Shown: positions 44,640 to 45,002 of the stretch, in pieces | Layout: the number at the start of each line of letters is the position of its first letter | Numbering within the stretch: position 1 is the stretch's first letter | Program-made: the position numbers and the translations under genes | The notes under the pieces: generated by a model | What the model was told of the DNA's origin: nothing | Databases searched by the model: none | Seen by the model: only the letters and a program-made list of their open reading frames with translations | From: Promethearchaeota archaeon | GTDB taxonomy: Archaea; Asgardarchaeota; Lokiarchaeia; Sigyniarchaeales; SOKP01 | Assembly (NCBI GenBank): GCA_019058425.1 | Contig: JAHPYZ010000033.1 | Coordinates: 1-45,002 of the forward strand | Direction of reading: 5' to 3' | Length of the DNA: 45,002 nt

Positions 44640-45002
44640 ATGAAAAAGTGGATATTAGGAATTTTGTTTTGTTTTTTGTTTTTGTTTGCTATTTTTTATG
44701 GATACCTTTCTAATTGTATAGAGCAAAGTAAAAAATATAATATTCTAATTGAAGCAAAAGTAGAAAATATTTTTGGTGAAAATTATATAATTGGGAGCGG
44801 AGTTGTAATTGGTAATGATGGTTTGATTGTAACAGCTAAACATTGTGTTAAAAATGTTTATGATTTAAGAATAACTTTATATAATGGTCAAGTTTTTTAT
44901 GAGGATGATTTTGATTATATTTATTTAGATTATAATTCAGATATTGCTATAATAAAACTTAAAACTAATACACCAGATTTTGCGAAATTTGGAGATTCAA
45001 AT
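44640..45002 (+). CDS. Trypsin-like serine protease, N-terminal part (continues at base 2)
   Basis: The first ~120 codons of a 231-residue protein completed at 2-388. Residues 4-26 (WILGILFCFLFLFAIFYGYL, then SNC) form a membrane anchor or lipoprotein-type signal. SGVVIGNDGLIVTAKHCV carries the catalytic His68 in the 'TAxHC' motif, and YNSDIAIIK the catalytic Asp101. With Ser175 from the other end the triad is complete. The likely place of action is the cell envelope or, if processed, the virion. ATG at 44640 is one base after the zincin-like gene. Confidence 0.85.
   Translation, partial: MKKWILGILFCFLFLFAIFYGYLSNCIEQSKKYNILIEAKVENIFGENYIIGSGVVIGNDGLIVTAKHCVKNVYDLRITLYNGQVFYEDDFDYIYLDYNSDIAIIKLKTNTPDFAKFGDSN
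44948..45002. repeat. Right copy of 55-bp terminal direct repeat (circular overlap)
   Basis: Exact duplicate of bases 1-55. Removing one copy gives a 44,947-bp circle and restores one uninterrupted protease gene across the junction. Confidence 0.97.

Noticed and set aside
1..45002. Genetic code with TAG reassigned to an amino acid
   Set aside because: Besides the exonuclease and polymerase cases, TAG ends complete-looking genes (helicase at 29213, SSB at 30135 with a second TAG, portal at 43326, 1802, 27395). Reading through gives only short, unlikely tails. No suppressor tRNA gene is seen.
1..45002. tRNA, rRNA, CRISPR array, transposase or integrase
   Set aside because: Looked for cloverleaf-like G/C blocks, regular repeats with spacers, DDE/tyrosine recombinase motifs; none found. 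The G/C-richer block at 37.9 kb does not fold as tRNA.

Overview
The window is an AT-rich, very densely packed viral genome, almost certainly a complete tailed phage assembled from a circular or circularly permuted molecule. Bases 1-55 are repeated exactly at 44948-45002, and one serine-protease gene runs off the right end and continues in frame at the left end. The unique sequence is therefore about 44,947 bp. I see no integrase, repressor, tRNA, rRNA, CRISPR array or insertion sequence, so a virulent lifestyle is likely. The virion genes (portal, split terminase, scaffold, coat, adaptor, beta-propeller-like nozzle, fibre, one very large ejection-type protein) lack a recognisable tape measure, tail tube or sheath. 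This points to a short-tailed (podovirus-like) phage. Promoters match the bacterial sigma70 consensus and many genes have AGGAG-type ribosome sites; the host cannot be named from the sequence.

Layout. (1) 36.7-45.0 kb and, across the junction, 0-19 kb: rightward. Two strong tandem promoters (37.42 and 37.86 kb) open a block with small zinc and membrane proteins, a GC-richer structured RNA candidate (37.93-38.09 kb), small terminase, large terminase in two overlapping frames, portal, small basic proteins, a zincin-like protein and a trypsin-like protease. Scaffold, major capsid protein, decoration-like protein, adaptor, tail and host-recognition proteins, fibre, ejection proteins and a holin-like protein follow. 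(2) 36.7 down to 19.0 kb: leftward. This is the early, replication and nucleotide block: amidoligase plus class II glutamine amidotransferase, pyrimidine-dimer glycosylase-like protein, Cas4/RecB-like nuclease, SSB, DnaB-type helicase, TOPRIM primase, several exonucleases, a dNTP pyrophosphohydrolase, a nucleoside deoxyribosyltransferase-like protein, an MT-A70 methyltransferase and a family A DNA polymerase split into two separated genes. The two transcription units diverge from a roughly 0.6-0.8 kb non-coding region rich in inverted repeats (36.7-37.4 kb). They converge at 19.0 kb, where a strong hairpin terminator faces the leftward operon.

Striking points: DNA polymerase, large terminase, a DEDDh exonuclease and a fibronectin-like tail domain are all broken into two reading frames, each in a different way; a DNA-repair gene appears to start with AUU; three HNH endonucleases of the endonuclease VII family sit between genes; about ten micro-proteins with a single membrane helix and about a dozen small zinc-ribbon proteins are scattered among coupled genes. 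The most system-like locus is the adjacent amidoligase/amidotransferase pair (33.5-35.6 kb). The structured RNA at 37.9-38.1 kb is the best candidate for a non-protein element of interest.
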